A DNA stretch of 55,106 nucleotides from a virus, in the IMG/VR virus record IMGVR_UViG_3300033571_001224, positions 1-55,106 of that record. One strand, written 5' to 3'. The stretch's first letter is position 1. Each line of letters begins with the position of its first letter. This document shows positions 43,701 to 52,529 of the stretch, piece after piece. The position numbers and the translations under genes are program-made. The notes under the pieces are model-generated. The model was not told the origin of the DNA, did no database searches, and worked only from the letters and a program-made list of their open reading frames with translations.

Positions 43701-46700
43701 GTAGTACTGGCAGAGACAGCACAGGTAATGACACCTGTGGAATCCACAATGGTCCGTAAGACTCTTGCTTTCATTGAGAAGGCAATCCTTAATGCAACCA
43801 TTGCTCTGGATGAATCCAAGTATTACGAAAGAGCCAACGCTGTAATTAAGGCACTGACTGAAGTTGACAACAAGGTCATTCGCCAGAGCGTATCTGTGTC
43901 TAGCCTTCTCCGCGCTATTGCAAAGGCAGAAGAAGCAAGACCAAAGAATGTTGCTCAGTTTAACTATGAGATTGCAAAGAGTCTGGGTGCTCGGCATCCA
44001 GAAGTTGATAAGGCTGTAATTAGAGAAACTTTTACTGATGCTGAATATAAGATGTTGTTCAAGCAGGTAAACGATCCTACCTCACTAGCAGCTTTTGCTA
44101 TTACCCGAGAAAGCGGTAAGCCAATCGTTGATGAAGCAGGACGCTTCACTGTACATGCTCCTAAGTTCTTTGAGGCTTACTCAGAGTACAAGAAGGCGCA
44201 GTACAACTCAGCTGCAACCCGCGTTGCATACATGCTACGATCAATGTCTTACAAGCTTCTAACTGGTATGACAAAAGAAGAACGAGAGAACTTCTTTACT
44301 TATGAAATGTTTGATATTAATGCTAAGCAAGAAAAGGGATCACCTTATGAGAAGTCTTTAAATGACAATCTATCGGCTACCTATGAGGACAACCACCTTG
44401 CCAGCATGAATCTTAATGGTGGTAACTATGCTACCGACTACCTAATGACTACAGCTGAATCCTTTGTGGAACTGCTGCAAGAAGATGGTATGAGTGATAT
44501 TGCTCCATCGGCTATGACACTATCAGCCGCAGCGCGTGAAGCTCTTATCAGCCGCATTCAGGAAGATCCATATCTATCAAAGCCAATCATGGAACAACTC
44601 CGTGAGCATTTTGATAAGGCTGGTCTTACAAAGTATTATCAGCGCGCCTTTGATACAATGCAGAAGAATCTAATCCTTCGCATGTATGAAGAAGGTGTGT
44701 TCAGCATGAATGACCTAAAGCTTGTCTGGGATACGCCAGAGTTCAAGCAGTACTTTGGGAATAGTAAGGTAGTGGATAAAGATGGTAATCCATTGATTAT
44801 GTATCATGGTACTGCTGCTAATAATGGATTTGTAATTTTTAGAACAAAAGACGGTGATTTTGGGTTATTTGGTAAGGGTGGTTATTTCACTAGTAATCCT
44901 AAAATTGCTAGTGAATATGCCGGAGTAAGGAATGGAGCAGCTAGAAGAGGCTATGAAGAACCGGGTTCTGTATATCCTGTTTACTTAAGCATTCAAAATC
45001 CTCTGGATATGGATGCTAAAGTAGTACTTATAGGCGAAAGAACAGATGCTACTTTTATTCCTGCATTAAAAAAGTTTAAACCAAATGAATCACAAAATGA
45101 AACTGTAAAACTCTATTTTGATTTAGCTACAGAAGAAGGTAGAGCTCGTTTAGAAGAGTACAATGCAATAGTTGAATCTGCTCAAGAATATTTAAAAAAT
45201 CGTACAGAATCAGAAGTAACTAACGAAGAGTTCTTTAGGTATATATTAGATGCATTTGAGCATTACATTGAAGATGGTTCTGAATTTGTACATGAGTTAA
45301 CAGATGATATTTTAAGAGCCACAAGTCATGACGGAATTACTCATATGGGTGGAGGCAGAGTTAGAGCCGATGGTCCACGCCATCGGGTATACATTGCTTT
45401 TGAACCTGAGCAAATCAAGTCTATCTGGAATGATGGTACTTTTAGTCGCACTAATCCAGACATCCGTAGAAGCATTAATCCAGAAGTATCTAAGAAGCGT
45501 GAGATGATTGGTGTTCTTCAGAAATTTATTGGTGATAAGAATACTTTTAATGCCATGCCACTTGAGCATCTACTCCGTAATGTAATGGGTTTAGAAGAAA
45601 CTCTAGTTGTCAAGTATATGAACCTAGGCAAGTCTAATCCTTTTAAGGCTCTTCAGGCTCTGCAGATTGCAGTTAGTAAAGACCTAATTGAACATGATGG
45701 TGCTAACTGGATTCTAAAGGTACAACAAGTTGTACCTAATGAACCTGTCCAACCTAAGATGCTTTCTCCTAAAAAGGTAGCTATGGTTGAAACAAAAGCT
45801 AAGCTTGTTACTGCAAAGACACTAGATGCGGAGCTTATGAGATATGTTGAAGATAATAAGAGTGTTTCAAAAGAAATAACAAGCGAAGCTTTACAAGAAG
45901 CTTTAGTTAATTTCTTTGATATTAATTCTCCTGAAAGAGCAGCCTTGTTAGCCCAAGTTGAAGACGGCATGACAAGCCAACAACTTGGTTATTATATAAG
46001 ACGCACTGTAAAGAATAATATAATTAAAGAACAACGCGATCAAAATAAAAACCAAGGTGATGTTAAAAACGCTGAGCAAACTTCTAAGAAAAATAAAAAA
46101 AGTGAAGCTATTGATACTACAAAGCAACGGCAGTTAAATGCTAATGCTTATAAAGTAATGCAGGATATTCATGATCTTTTCCTAAAGAAAACTGAATCTT
46201 CTTTGTTTACTGATACTCAGATGCAAACTTTGCGAGTACTTACTATAAATAGAACAGTAAAGCTTGCAGATGGTAAAGAAGAATTAGCACCACCAACATT
46301 AGACGAAGCAGCTAAGCTTCTTGGTCTTAGTGGTAAGTCTGGTGTTTCTGAGCGCATTAAGTCAATGCAAAAGCGTCTTCAAAAGAAATTAGGACTTACT
46401 GATGAAACTGCTAGTATGCTGTTTGATCCTAATACTAAACTCACCAATAAATTAAAAACAGAGGTGATGTCTAATATTGAAGAAGCAATGGAAAAGCTTA
46501 ATGCGGCTGAAAAAGAAAAGCCTGCAGCTGTTAAAAAAGAATCTAAGGTTGAGCTAGAGCCAGCACTACCTCCTGCAGAAAAGCTAGTAGAAACAGGAAA
46601 TCAAATCTTAGACACAATAAACCAAACAGCCAAGATGGAACAGAATGCTGATCCAGTTGCTGTACCTAAGACTGAAGAACCCACAGGACACGCTACAGTA

Positions 46701-49700
46701 GATACTGGAGCTGAAGCACCAAAGGAAACTCCTAAGTTGGTACACACAGAACCAGTGGCCGATGCTGTTGCCAGTGGTGAAACCAACATGACTAAGACAG
46801 CGGTACAGCTGGATATCAAGAAGTCATTCTCAATGAAGGGTGTATTCACCCAAGCATCGGATGCTCTTGATCGTCTCTTCAATGCACTGGCAATTGAATA
46901 TCCTGATGAGGTCGTTAGCCTTAAGACGGTTAAGGATCAGCATGCCTTTGTAGTTAAGCTACTGAAGGAAAAGGGATATGACTCTGTTATTGATGAGCGT
47001 GGTAATGTTGTTCCTCTCAAGGAACCCAAGGTAATTGGTAAGACCAAGAAGCGAATCTCCAAGGAAGTTGCGGAGAAGCAGCAAGATCCTACCGTTGTTA
47101 CTAAGGACGAAACAACATTCTCTACCGAAGACGGAGTTCCTGTGGCTACTACAGAGACTGTGGTGGAAACACCCAAGGCTCCTGTGGGACCAGTTGAAAC
47201 TCCTGCTGGAGATCGTACTGTTGTTCCTACTCCTACTAAGACTGTGAGTGATGTTGCAAAGCTACCTGAAGCAGAGACTTTAGAGCGTAAGGTAAACGAA
47301 GATCCAAAGCTACTCCGTAATAACGGTATGGATCGTAGTTTCCTAAAGCTCTTTACTAAGGCTTATTGGAAGTCCAAAGTTGAAGCCAGTGCCAATGATC
47401 GTGCTATTGCTAAGATGGCCGAGGAATCTAATGGCGGCGCTAATGCAGCCAATACTATGATGGCAAGAGCTTTCTTCAGTGGTACCAATTCAGTTAGTCA
47501 CTCAATCACTGAGAAGTTTAAGACTGCATGGGGTGACTTTGTTCAGGTCAATCAGTTCATTGCTGAAGCAAATAAAAGAATGTTTGGCGAAGATATCATG
47601 GAACGCTTCTGGAAGAAGGTCGATGAGATTAACGCCGTAGATAGAATTAGACCAAAGGCTGCTGAAGGTCCAGCAGGAATTAAACCTTTGACATATAGAG
47701 AAGTTCTTGACAAGGCTGCTGAGGCCATGAACGAAGAAGGCAAACCAGCCTTTGTTCGTCCATTGCTTCCAGATGAGGTTAAGTTTGTCAAGGCCGATGA
47801 AGCTGGAAATGTTCGTCTATCCGGTAAGAACAAGCAGACCCGTGCCATTATTGATGCGGCTCTGACTGAAGCTGAAAAGGTAGAACCACCTAAAGTTGAA
47901 AGGGTATTAGATGCCGAAGGAAAGGTAGTACCAGAAGATACAACCCCAGCAAAGCCTGAGGAACCTACTCCACCTACAACCGAAGATCAAATGATTGACG
48001 CTGCGGTAGATGGTAGCGAATCAGCAACCTCCAGACCATGGAGACTAAATAACTTTGTTGGGCATCTGTTTGGTGGCGACAACACTGCTAATGCTACATG
48101 GTGGCGTAAGCAGATGGCTAAGCTTGCCAATGCAACCCAGAGTTCATCACAGCTTGGAAACACAATCCGAAGCTTTAATGATTCAATTGCATTTATTTCC
48201 CGATGGGCTGACGATACCCGAGCACAGACAGGACATGTCGTGGGTGTAGGCAAGACTCCTTTCAAGACCATGTTGCAAATCAAGATGGACGAAGGAAGAG
48301 TCATTACCCGAATCCTACGAGCATACTCTGACTTTGATACCACCCTAAGAGGTGCTAACAAGCGAGCTGTGCAATCCTATATCTACGACTGTTTGCGTAA
48401 GGGTGAGCAACCAAACAAAGCTGAGATGGTCAAGCTAGGTGTTGGTGTGCATAATGCTGAAGCAGCAGTAAAGAAGGCGGGTTACTTACTGGAAATCTCC
48501 AGAGCAATCAATGACAAGATCCTCTACATGGAAAATACCACAGGTAGACTGGTCACCACTGATAAGCACGGCATGCCTCTTGATCCCAAGAAGTATGCCC
48601 CTGTTCAGTTTGATCACGAAGCTCTGATGCGTATTGCACCCGGAGAGCACTCAAAGATTATTGATGCTATGGTGATTGCCCGTACTGCAACTAAGTTAAA
48701 CGATCCACGCCTTGACAAAAACACAATGATTGTCATGGGTTGGATTGATGTTAAGTATAATAAAGAAACTGGTGGATACGAGTTCTTCTCTAAGGAACGC
48801 CAACTAAAGCATTCCGAAGGCGCCAATATGTTCGGTAATGATACCCTAGCCAAGCTGCAAGTCAGCAAGATTGCCAAAGAAGGCACAGGCGGTGACAAGG
48901 GTATTCTTAAGAACCTACTGCGTAAGGGAGATCCAAATAAATATTTCATCCTTGAATCAGATACAGAGTACACTGTATACCGTCTGCCTGAGGTTCTTGA
49001 AGACCTAGGCAATGCCGACAAGGCAAAGTATACAGAAGCTGTAAAGGGTAACACTGCTCATTACACCATTGATTGGCGTGAGCGTCTTGGTAACAAGAAC
49101 CTGATTCAGCGAGAGATGGAAGAGATGTTTGCCTACAAGACCAAGAAGGCTCCTTATACGGATGACAGCTATGGTCTTGTTCGATCCATGTTTAAGATTG
49201 ATGAGAATGGTCGAAGTGGTATTACAGTACCCGGCCTTACTCCCGAAGAGATGTTATCTGACCCAATGCTGGCCAAGCTATTGAGAACCAATCTGGCTGA
49301 AGCATACTTCCACTGGGTAAAGGGAAGATACTTTGATTTGAGCTTCCAACAGGAACTAGACAGAGTAATGGGAACCAAAGGCATCACTTGGGATAAGGTT
49401 ACTAGCAGAGTTGCTAAAAGAGCACAAGATGATATTTCTAAGATTGCAGTAGATAGTGGGTGGACCAGTAAGCAACTAGATAGTGCACATCAAGATATCA
49501 ACAATGGTATCAAGAGACTGCAGGAAGAGTTCCGAGCTGGTGCTGAAACCCTACCCTTCTTTGCAAACAAGGGACCACTAGGTTCAAGAGCTGCTAATGC
49601 TGCTATTCGATTCAAGTTCTCTGTTGGCTATGGTGTATCACAATTTACAGAAATTCTTCAGGAACTTGTTAAGCACTCCCCAGAGTTCTATACAATGCCA

Positions 49701-51359
49701 AAGAATATCTTTGAAGCACTGCGCTATGTGGTTGGTGATTATAGAATCTCCAAGAACAAGATGCTTATGTCTGAACTGGGTGATATGACCTTTGTGCTTG
49801 AAGCTTTCAAGACAGACCTATCAAACCGATTTATGGGTGAGACTGGTTATGGTACACTCACTACAGATTCCAGAATGGGCACTCGTTTTGCAAAGGTTGC
49901 TCAGAATATCCGTAATGCCAATGGACTAGGGGAAACTCTGGTGACCATTGGTGAGGGTGCTGCCGAAGGTATGCAAGCCCTAGGCTCACTGTCGGCTCAG
50001 ACACAAGCTGTGCGTGTACTGGGTAAGGTGAGAATGCAACGGTCTATCTGGCATTACTTTGAAAACGGTAGTGTGGAAAAGCTAATCACTAGACTAGAAG
50101 ACCCAACGGTTGCTGCTGAGCTGGCTGAGCTTAACAAGGCTGCTAGCAAGGATCAGGCCCAACAGGTTAAGCTGTGGAAGCGCTTTGCTGGTGTTGCCAG
50201 AGAGAGTGGCTTCGGTATGGATCAGCATGATGCCATGATGTTCCTCAAGTATGGCTTCGGTGATGCAGAGACTGTCAAGGCCTTTAAGTGGGCCATGACC
50301 AAAGTCAAGCATGACAAGGGCCGTGTCAATATGAACCTCCTTTGGGATCTGGCTGATCAGGTTGCCCGAGAAGGCTCTAAGGAAGTAGACCCAGAGGTTC
50401 TGGGTAATGCCTTATCCAATTATCAATTTATGTTAGAGGACAGAATTACCAAGGAAGTAGCAAGCGAAGTCCGTGGGTTAAACCGACAGACAGACCTTGA
50501 ATCCAGAAGCGCTCTTGGGCGTCTATGGTATGCCTTGAGTTCCTTTACTCGTTCATATCAGGATAATGTGATTATGGGTTACGGTAGCAAGAGTACCATC
50601 AAGTACCTTGCTGGCGGTATCTTCCTGTACATGGCGGTGGATGCCCTAACCAGTTACCTTAAGGAATATCTAGCAGGGCGTGACCACAAGGATATCCTAC
50701 AGGAACTGGAAGATCGTCCAAGTGAGTTCATGATTCGTGGTGCTGCAAGAACCCCATTCATGGGAACATGGAATGGATTCTTGGAAGCTGGTCTGGCTGG
50801 AGCTTCTGCTCTCAACGGTGGAACCTATAAGTACTACGGGATTCCCGGACTACCCGCAGGTGCCTCTGCTGGCGAAGGTGCCCTATCAGATATCTACAAT
50901 AACACCAAGACATTGGTGGGTAGTGATTCTGACATGGGTAAGAGACTTAAGGCAGCTAGTGGTCTATTGGGTGTTTCAGATATAGTTAATCGTAGTCAGG
51001 CTGCTATTCCCATCCGTGTCCTACAGGACATGGGGGCCATAGAACAACAGTCTGCCGTAGGAACTTATTTGGATCTTATCCACAGAAAGCCATATCCCTA
51101 CATGAAGCAGAATGCTAGTGCTGGTACTTATCAACCAATGGACCCCAACGATTATCAGCCTACTCCAAGGAACTTTGCCAAGGAGGCTTCGCAATACGAG
51201 GCTGCTAAGCAGATGACCAAGCAGTTCCCTCTACCACCAGAGAGAGTGGTAGTACCTAAGAGAACCGCAACATCTAGGGGTACGACCAGTCAGATGTTTA
51301 ATTCGACTAGTCCCAATACAGGAGTGTCAGGTGAACTAGGGGATCTCCTAGATCAATGA
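40767..51359 (+). CDS. Giant internal virion protein with polyvalent effector domains, gp16-like C-terminus
   Basis: This 3530-aa protein fills 10.6 kb. Visible parts: an N-terminal region with hydrophobic Gly/Ala segments (about 296-350 and 440-460); charged helices (520-760); a zinc-metallopeptidase site HEIGH (913-917) with a likely third ligand at E969 or E970 (VEESFVQLF); an ADP-ribosyltransferase domain (about 1330-1570: YHGT at 1346-1349, GKGGYFTS, FEPEQIKSIW); a sigma-factor-like segment (about 1680-1880); Pro-rich linkers; and a C-terminal part with a hydrophobic helix near 3281-3299 and SEFMIRGAARTPFMGTW, as in gp16-type ejected proteins. No transglycosylase site was found. AGAAAGGG supports ATG 40767. 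It would be ejected into the cell with the DNA. Confidence 0.8.
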   Translation: MFDFAQGFPSQPSLPTSGPLNYQAEKSIQVRGFGEMGWNPVNMVGGMLNQVVGDDYVRVLDASGLRDGINWTHGELRKVADNREYGNLEYFINTLNGGKQNDAAVGLGWALESSQAMLLRQILGNKPLEPVMFAPSEITPEIMAAEEQELKGLLSTDGVSEENQKRVQEISNKKAYVESKTQADKNLGFNWWDWYKQTNVFNAASTLGVNVLGDKDIIDTLTEYDPNFKSNDWFDNFAADPIVKQGLLENGITADIVAESPNADHAFMRISHIMYESNTQKRMGTYKPTNYDFVKNMGSGLVSFMVDTPTGATIITGAAVTTAASIFSPANFAAVGATALGEAAVLGESAVATSSTMTFLNGAKTLGETLYKLPLGMAPQWMEGTTLLSMTAANIASGAIQGTIGSYNQQANEISFGAATMYVNPSVRREMDYGEVAIEALYSGVMMGGLFGLGGGLLRSVKGMTDNGLKGLIIDPVTGKRNRLDRSFTFQDTPLGNTLQMLHIKDYERSLIDLKPVDVVRNEAIIEKTDPTPDRLAAETEGYADRAEAREALKNPEAAEATPEDVGTRKYESETTEQYINRVAPSRTIRNLPELVTEVARRTQVEGGRMISSTEEYHQMTPQDQARTLIRTQAVLEAAKRAEEKAVGLPKERERVFEQLEASRKEALRRIGKTLTPIEFKRLKAELKGDKPKVKGSLPELLTVANDKAKPIAERKANAEEAAGQILETARAVIKNPDKAKVIKSKVPQEILDKVDAVVVEEALTGRVSAETAEEVKRSLLAAEEPFTSSLTKRIERAVKVNRLSPDRVARINAIKEDHTRFVSLVKGNKMRALALYNHIHEGVVTGVLTAEDRVLILASVSHLNFDLKGFAMEYAYKNMDDVNVAGEYNAKTRVLTLNTKSTPSNRAHTVLHEIGHALFSNDMRGEVYLENLKLYNSMREGTPLSSKGIQLIDPLTENLGKYHLQNVEESFVQLFSNVVLAETAQVMTPVESTMVRKTLAFIEKAILNATIALDESKYYERANAVIKALTEVDNKVIRQSVSVSSLLRAIAKAEEARPKNVAQFNYEIAKSLGARHPEVDKAVIRETFTDAEYKMLFKQVNDPTSLAAFAITRESGKPIVDEAGRFTVHAPKFFEAYSEYKKAQYNSAATRVAYMLRSMSYKLLTGMTKEERENFFTYEMFDINAKQEKGSPYEKSLNDNLSATYEDNHLASMNLNGGNYATDYLMTTAESFVELLQEDGMSDIAPSAMTLSAAAREALISRIQEDPYLSKPIMEQLREHFDKAGLTKYYQRAFDTMQKNLILRMYEEGVFSMNDLKLVWDTPEFKQYFGNSKVVDKDGNPLIMYHGTAANNGFVIFRTKDGDFGLFGKGGYFTSNPKIASEYAGVRNGAARRGYEEPGSVYPVYLSIQNPLDMDAKVVLIGERTDATFIPALKKFKPNESQNETVKLYFDLATEEGRARLEEYNAIVESAQEYLKNRTESEVTNEEFFRYILDAFEHYIEDGSEFVHELTDDILRATSHDGITHMGGGRVRADGPRHRVYIAFEPEQIKSIWNDGTFSRTNPDIRRSINPEVSKKREMIGVLQKFIGDKNTFNAMPLEHLLRNVMGLEETLVVKYMNLGKSNPFKALQALQIAVSKDLIEHDGANWILKVQQVVPNEPVQPKMLSPKKVAMVETKAKLVTAKTLDAELMRYVEDNKSVSKEITSEALQEALVNFFDINSPERAALLAQVEDGMTSQQLGYYIRRTVKNNIIKEQRDQNKNQGDVKNAEQTSKKNKKSEAIDTTKQRQLNANAYKVMQDIHDLFLKKTESSLFTDTQMQTLRVLTINRTVKLADGKEELAPPTLDEAAKLLGLSGKSGVSERIKSMQKRLQKKLGLTDETASMLFDPNTKLTNKLKTEVMSNIEEAMEKLNAAEKEKPAAVKKESKVELEPALPPAEKLVETGNQILDTINQTAKMEQNADPVAVPKTEEPTGHATVDTGAEAPKETPKLVHTEPVADAVASGETNMTKTAVQLDIKKSFSMKGVFTQASDALDRLFNALAIEYPDEVVSLKTVKDQHAFVVKLLKEKGYDSVIDERGNVVPLKEPKVIGKTKKRISKEVAEKQQDPTVVTKDETTFSTEDGVPVATTETVVETPKAPVGPVETPAGDRTVVPTPTKTVSDVAKLPEAETLERKVNEDPKLLRNNGMDRSFLKLFTKAYWKSKVEASANDRAIAKMAEESNGGANAANTMMARAFFSGTNSVSHSITEKFKTAWGDFVQVNQFIAEANKRMFGEDIMERFWKKVDEINAVDRIRPKAAEGPAGIKPLTYREVLDKAAEAMNEEGKPAFVRPLLPDEVKFVKADEAGNVRLSGKNKQTRAIIDAALTEAEKVEPPKVERVLDAEGKVVPEDTTPAKPEEPTPPTTEDQMIDAAVDGSESATSRPWRLNNFVGHLFGGDNTANATWWRKQMAKLANATQSSSQLGNTIRSFNDSIAFISRWADDTRAQTGHVVGVGKTPFKTMLQIKMDEGRVITRILRAYSDFDTTLRGANKRAVQSYIYDCLRKGEQPNKAEMVKLGVGVHNAEAAVKKAGYLLEISRAINDKILYMENTTGRLVTTDKHGMPLDPKKYAPVQFDHEALMRIAPGEHSKIIDAMVIARTATKLNDPRLDKNTMIVMGWIDVKYNKETGGYEFFSKERQLKHSEGANMFGNDTLAKLQVSKIAKEGTGGDKGILKNLLRKGDPNKYFILESDTEYTVYRLPEVLEDLGNADKAKYTEAVKGNTAHYTIDWRERLGNKNLIQREMEEMFAYKTKKAPYTDDSYGLVRSMFKIDENGRSGITVPGLTPEEMLSDPMLAKLLRTNLAEAYFHWVKGRYFDLSFQQELDRVMGTKGITWDKVTSRVAKRAQDDISKIAVDSGWTSKQLDSAHQDINNGIKRLQEEFRAGAETLPFFANKGPLGSRAANAAIRFKFSVGYGVSQFTEILQELVKHSPEFYTMPKNIFEALRYVVGDYRISKNKMLMSELGDMTFVLEAFKTDLSNRFMGETGYGTLTTDSRMGTRFAKVAQNIRNANGLGETLVTIGEGAAEGMQALGSLSAQTQAVRVLGKVRMQRSIWHYFENGSVEKLITRLEDPTVAAELAELNKAASKDQAQQVKLWKRFAGVARESGFGMDQHDAMMFLKYGFGDAETVKAFKWAMTKVKHDKGRVNMNLLWDLADQVAREGSKEVDPEVLGNALSNYQFMLEDRITKEVASEVRGLNRQTDLESRSALGRLWYALSSFTRSYQDNVIMGYGSKSTIKYLAGGIFLYMAVDALTSYLKEYLAGRDHKDILQELEDRPSEFMIRGAARTPFMGTWNGFLEAGLAGASALNGGTYKYYGIPGLPAGASAGEGALSDIYNNTKTLVGSDSDMGKRLKAASGLLGVSDIVNRSQAAIPIRVLQDMGAIEQQSAVGTYLDLIHRKPYPYMKQNASAGTYQPMDPNDYQPTPRNFAKEASQYEAAKQMTKQFPLPPERVVVPKRTATSRGTTSQMFNSTSPNTGVSGELGDLLDQ

Positions 51360-51377
51360 CATGCCGAATAGATGGGG

Positions 51378-51402
51378 CTATAGATATAGTACTATAGATA
51401 TA
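51378..51402 (+). repeat. Direct repeat CTATAGATATA, spaced 14 bases
   Basis: CTATAGATATA occurs at 51378-51388 and 51392-51402. The first copy with its preceding G matches the core of the 15-base motif found before the SSB and dut gene groups. It lies just after the last late gene. Confidence 0.6.
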
Positions 51403-51574
51403 CCTAGGTTAACCTAGGGGAGTAGCTAAGCTACTCTCCTAGGCACCTAGGAAATTCCTATAGGTTTTAGTTTAGGTTTTATTACTATGGATATAGCTTA
51501 GTCCCCTAGGTATCTCTCTAGTTAAAATCACAATAAATTATCCAACCTAGGTCCCATGGAAACATGGACCTAGG
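51403..51574. repeat. Cluster of seven CCTAGG palindromes
   Basis: CCTAGG starts at 51403, 51413, 51438, 51446, 51505, 51546 and 51569, seven times in 172 bases. The first two lie in the 16-base perfect palindrome CCTAGGTTAACCTAGG. The hexamer also occurs in the hairpins at 32282-32309 and just after 10381. Confidence 0.9.
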
Positions 51575-51575
51575 T
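51545..51575 (+). other. Hairpin with GAAA tetraloop
   Basis: ACCTAGGTCC-C-ATG and CATGGACCTAGGT pair with one bulged C around GAAA. GNRA tetraloops give very stable RNA hairpins. No T run follows. Confidence 0.75.
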
Positions 51576-51903
51576 ATTATGCGTATCACTGGTCAACCTC
51601 CCCCCGGTCTTGCCGGGTAGGTCCCTTGTCGATTTCGGTAGTTGCTCCCTCCCCGCTCACTGCCGGGGGAGCTCCCTTAGCTACGCCTGTTCCTGCTGGC
51701 CCTACGATGCCTCAGGAACGCTTCCTAAGAATCCAATGGGTCCAAGGGGCACCAAGGAGAGCCAAGGCCCCATAAGCGATTCCTAAGAAATCGACTTAGG
51801 GGTAAAAAATTAATAAAAGATTATCCCCCGTAGGTACCTTACCCTTGCCCCCCGCTACCCCCGGAGGGTCCGGTAACTCGGGACATGGTTATCGGACCTA
51901 GCG

Positions 51904-51935
51904 CGGCGCCCCAAGGTTATCGGACTTTGGCGCCG
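51904..51935 (+). other. GC-rich hairpin containing a GGTTATCGGAC repeat
   Basis: CGGCGCC (51904-51910) pairs with GGCGCCG (51929-51935); AAG and CTT extend the stem inward after a mismatch. The loop contains the repeated GTTATCGGA word, also present at 51888. Confidence 0.6.
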
Positions 51936-52120
51936 GAGGGTCTGAACATTCCCGGCTATGCGCGTCTACCAGTGGCGGAGCGACCCGCCCTCTTTAACAA
52001 GTCAAACGTTTGCGTTTCCCGCGTCCCCCATGGGGAAAGTGGAAACTGGTTCTAGCGAATCATCGAATGCCCGATCCCAAGTACGCTAGGTTTCCATGGG
52101 GAAGCCAACGTAGCAAGCCG

Positions 52121-52138
52121 GACCCCTGAAAGGGGGTC
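52121..52138 (+). other. Hairpin GACCCC/GGGGTC
   Basis: GACCCC (52121-52126) and GGGGTC (52133-52138) pair around TGAAAG. There is no following T run. Confidence 0.55.
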
Positions 52139-52190
52139 GCGGGAAGTACGCCTAGCCTAACGGGAACGAAACCGGAACGATGAAACGAGT

Positions 52191-52208
52191 GATTCGCGCA
52201 AGCGAATC
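52191..52208 (+). other. Hairpin with GCAA tetraloop
   Basis: GATTCGC (52191-52197) pairs perfectly with GCGAATC (52202-52208) around GCAA, a GNRA loop. Confidence 0.7.
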
Positions 52209-52326
52209 GAACCGTAATACCTGCCACCCCTTGGATGGGGTAAGGTAGTGCGCGTATCCCGGATGACTAACGGGAACGCATGGACGGGAACGGTAGCACG
52301 TTCCACCCATGAAACAATAATTAATT

Positions 52327-52359
52327 CCGATACCCTGCTTTCTTTCCGCAGGGTATCGG
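52327..52359 (+). other. Perfect 12-bp hairpin in the leader of the early genes
   Basis: CCGATACCCTGC (52327-52338) pairs perfectly with GCAGGGTATCGG (52348-52359) around a nine-base T-rich loop. CTAGGACTC follows, so it is not a simple terminator. It lies about 200 bases before the first small gene. Confidence 0.75.
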
Positions 52360-52503
52360 CTAGGACTCTCCGCAATCGTTAGGGCCAGCCAATGCCACGG
52401 ACGCCATGAGTTATCGGTGCGACCAGTATAGGGTCTATATCCGATAAGTACCGCAGTACCGTGGCCCATATAAATGGCCCCTGAACTATGCGGAGGGTTC
52501 TAG

Positions 52504-52529
52504 CCGATCCGTCCACCGTGGACAATCGG
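52504..52529 (+). other. Hairpin just upstream of the first small right-end gene
   Basis: CCGAT and ATCGG bracket GTCCAC and GTGGAC, giving a nested stem. It ends about 25 bases before the ATG at 52555 and could affect translation start or RNA stability. Confidence 0.55.
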
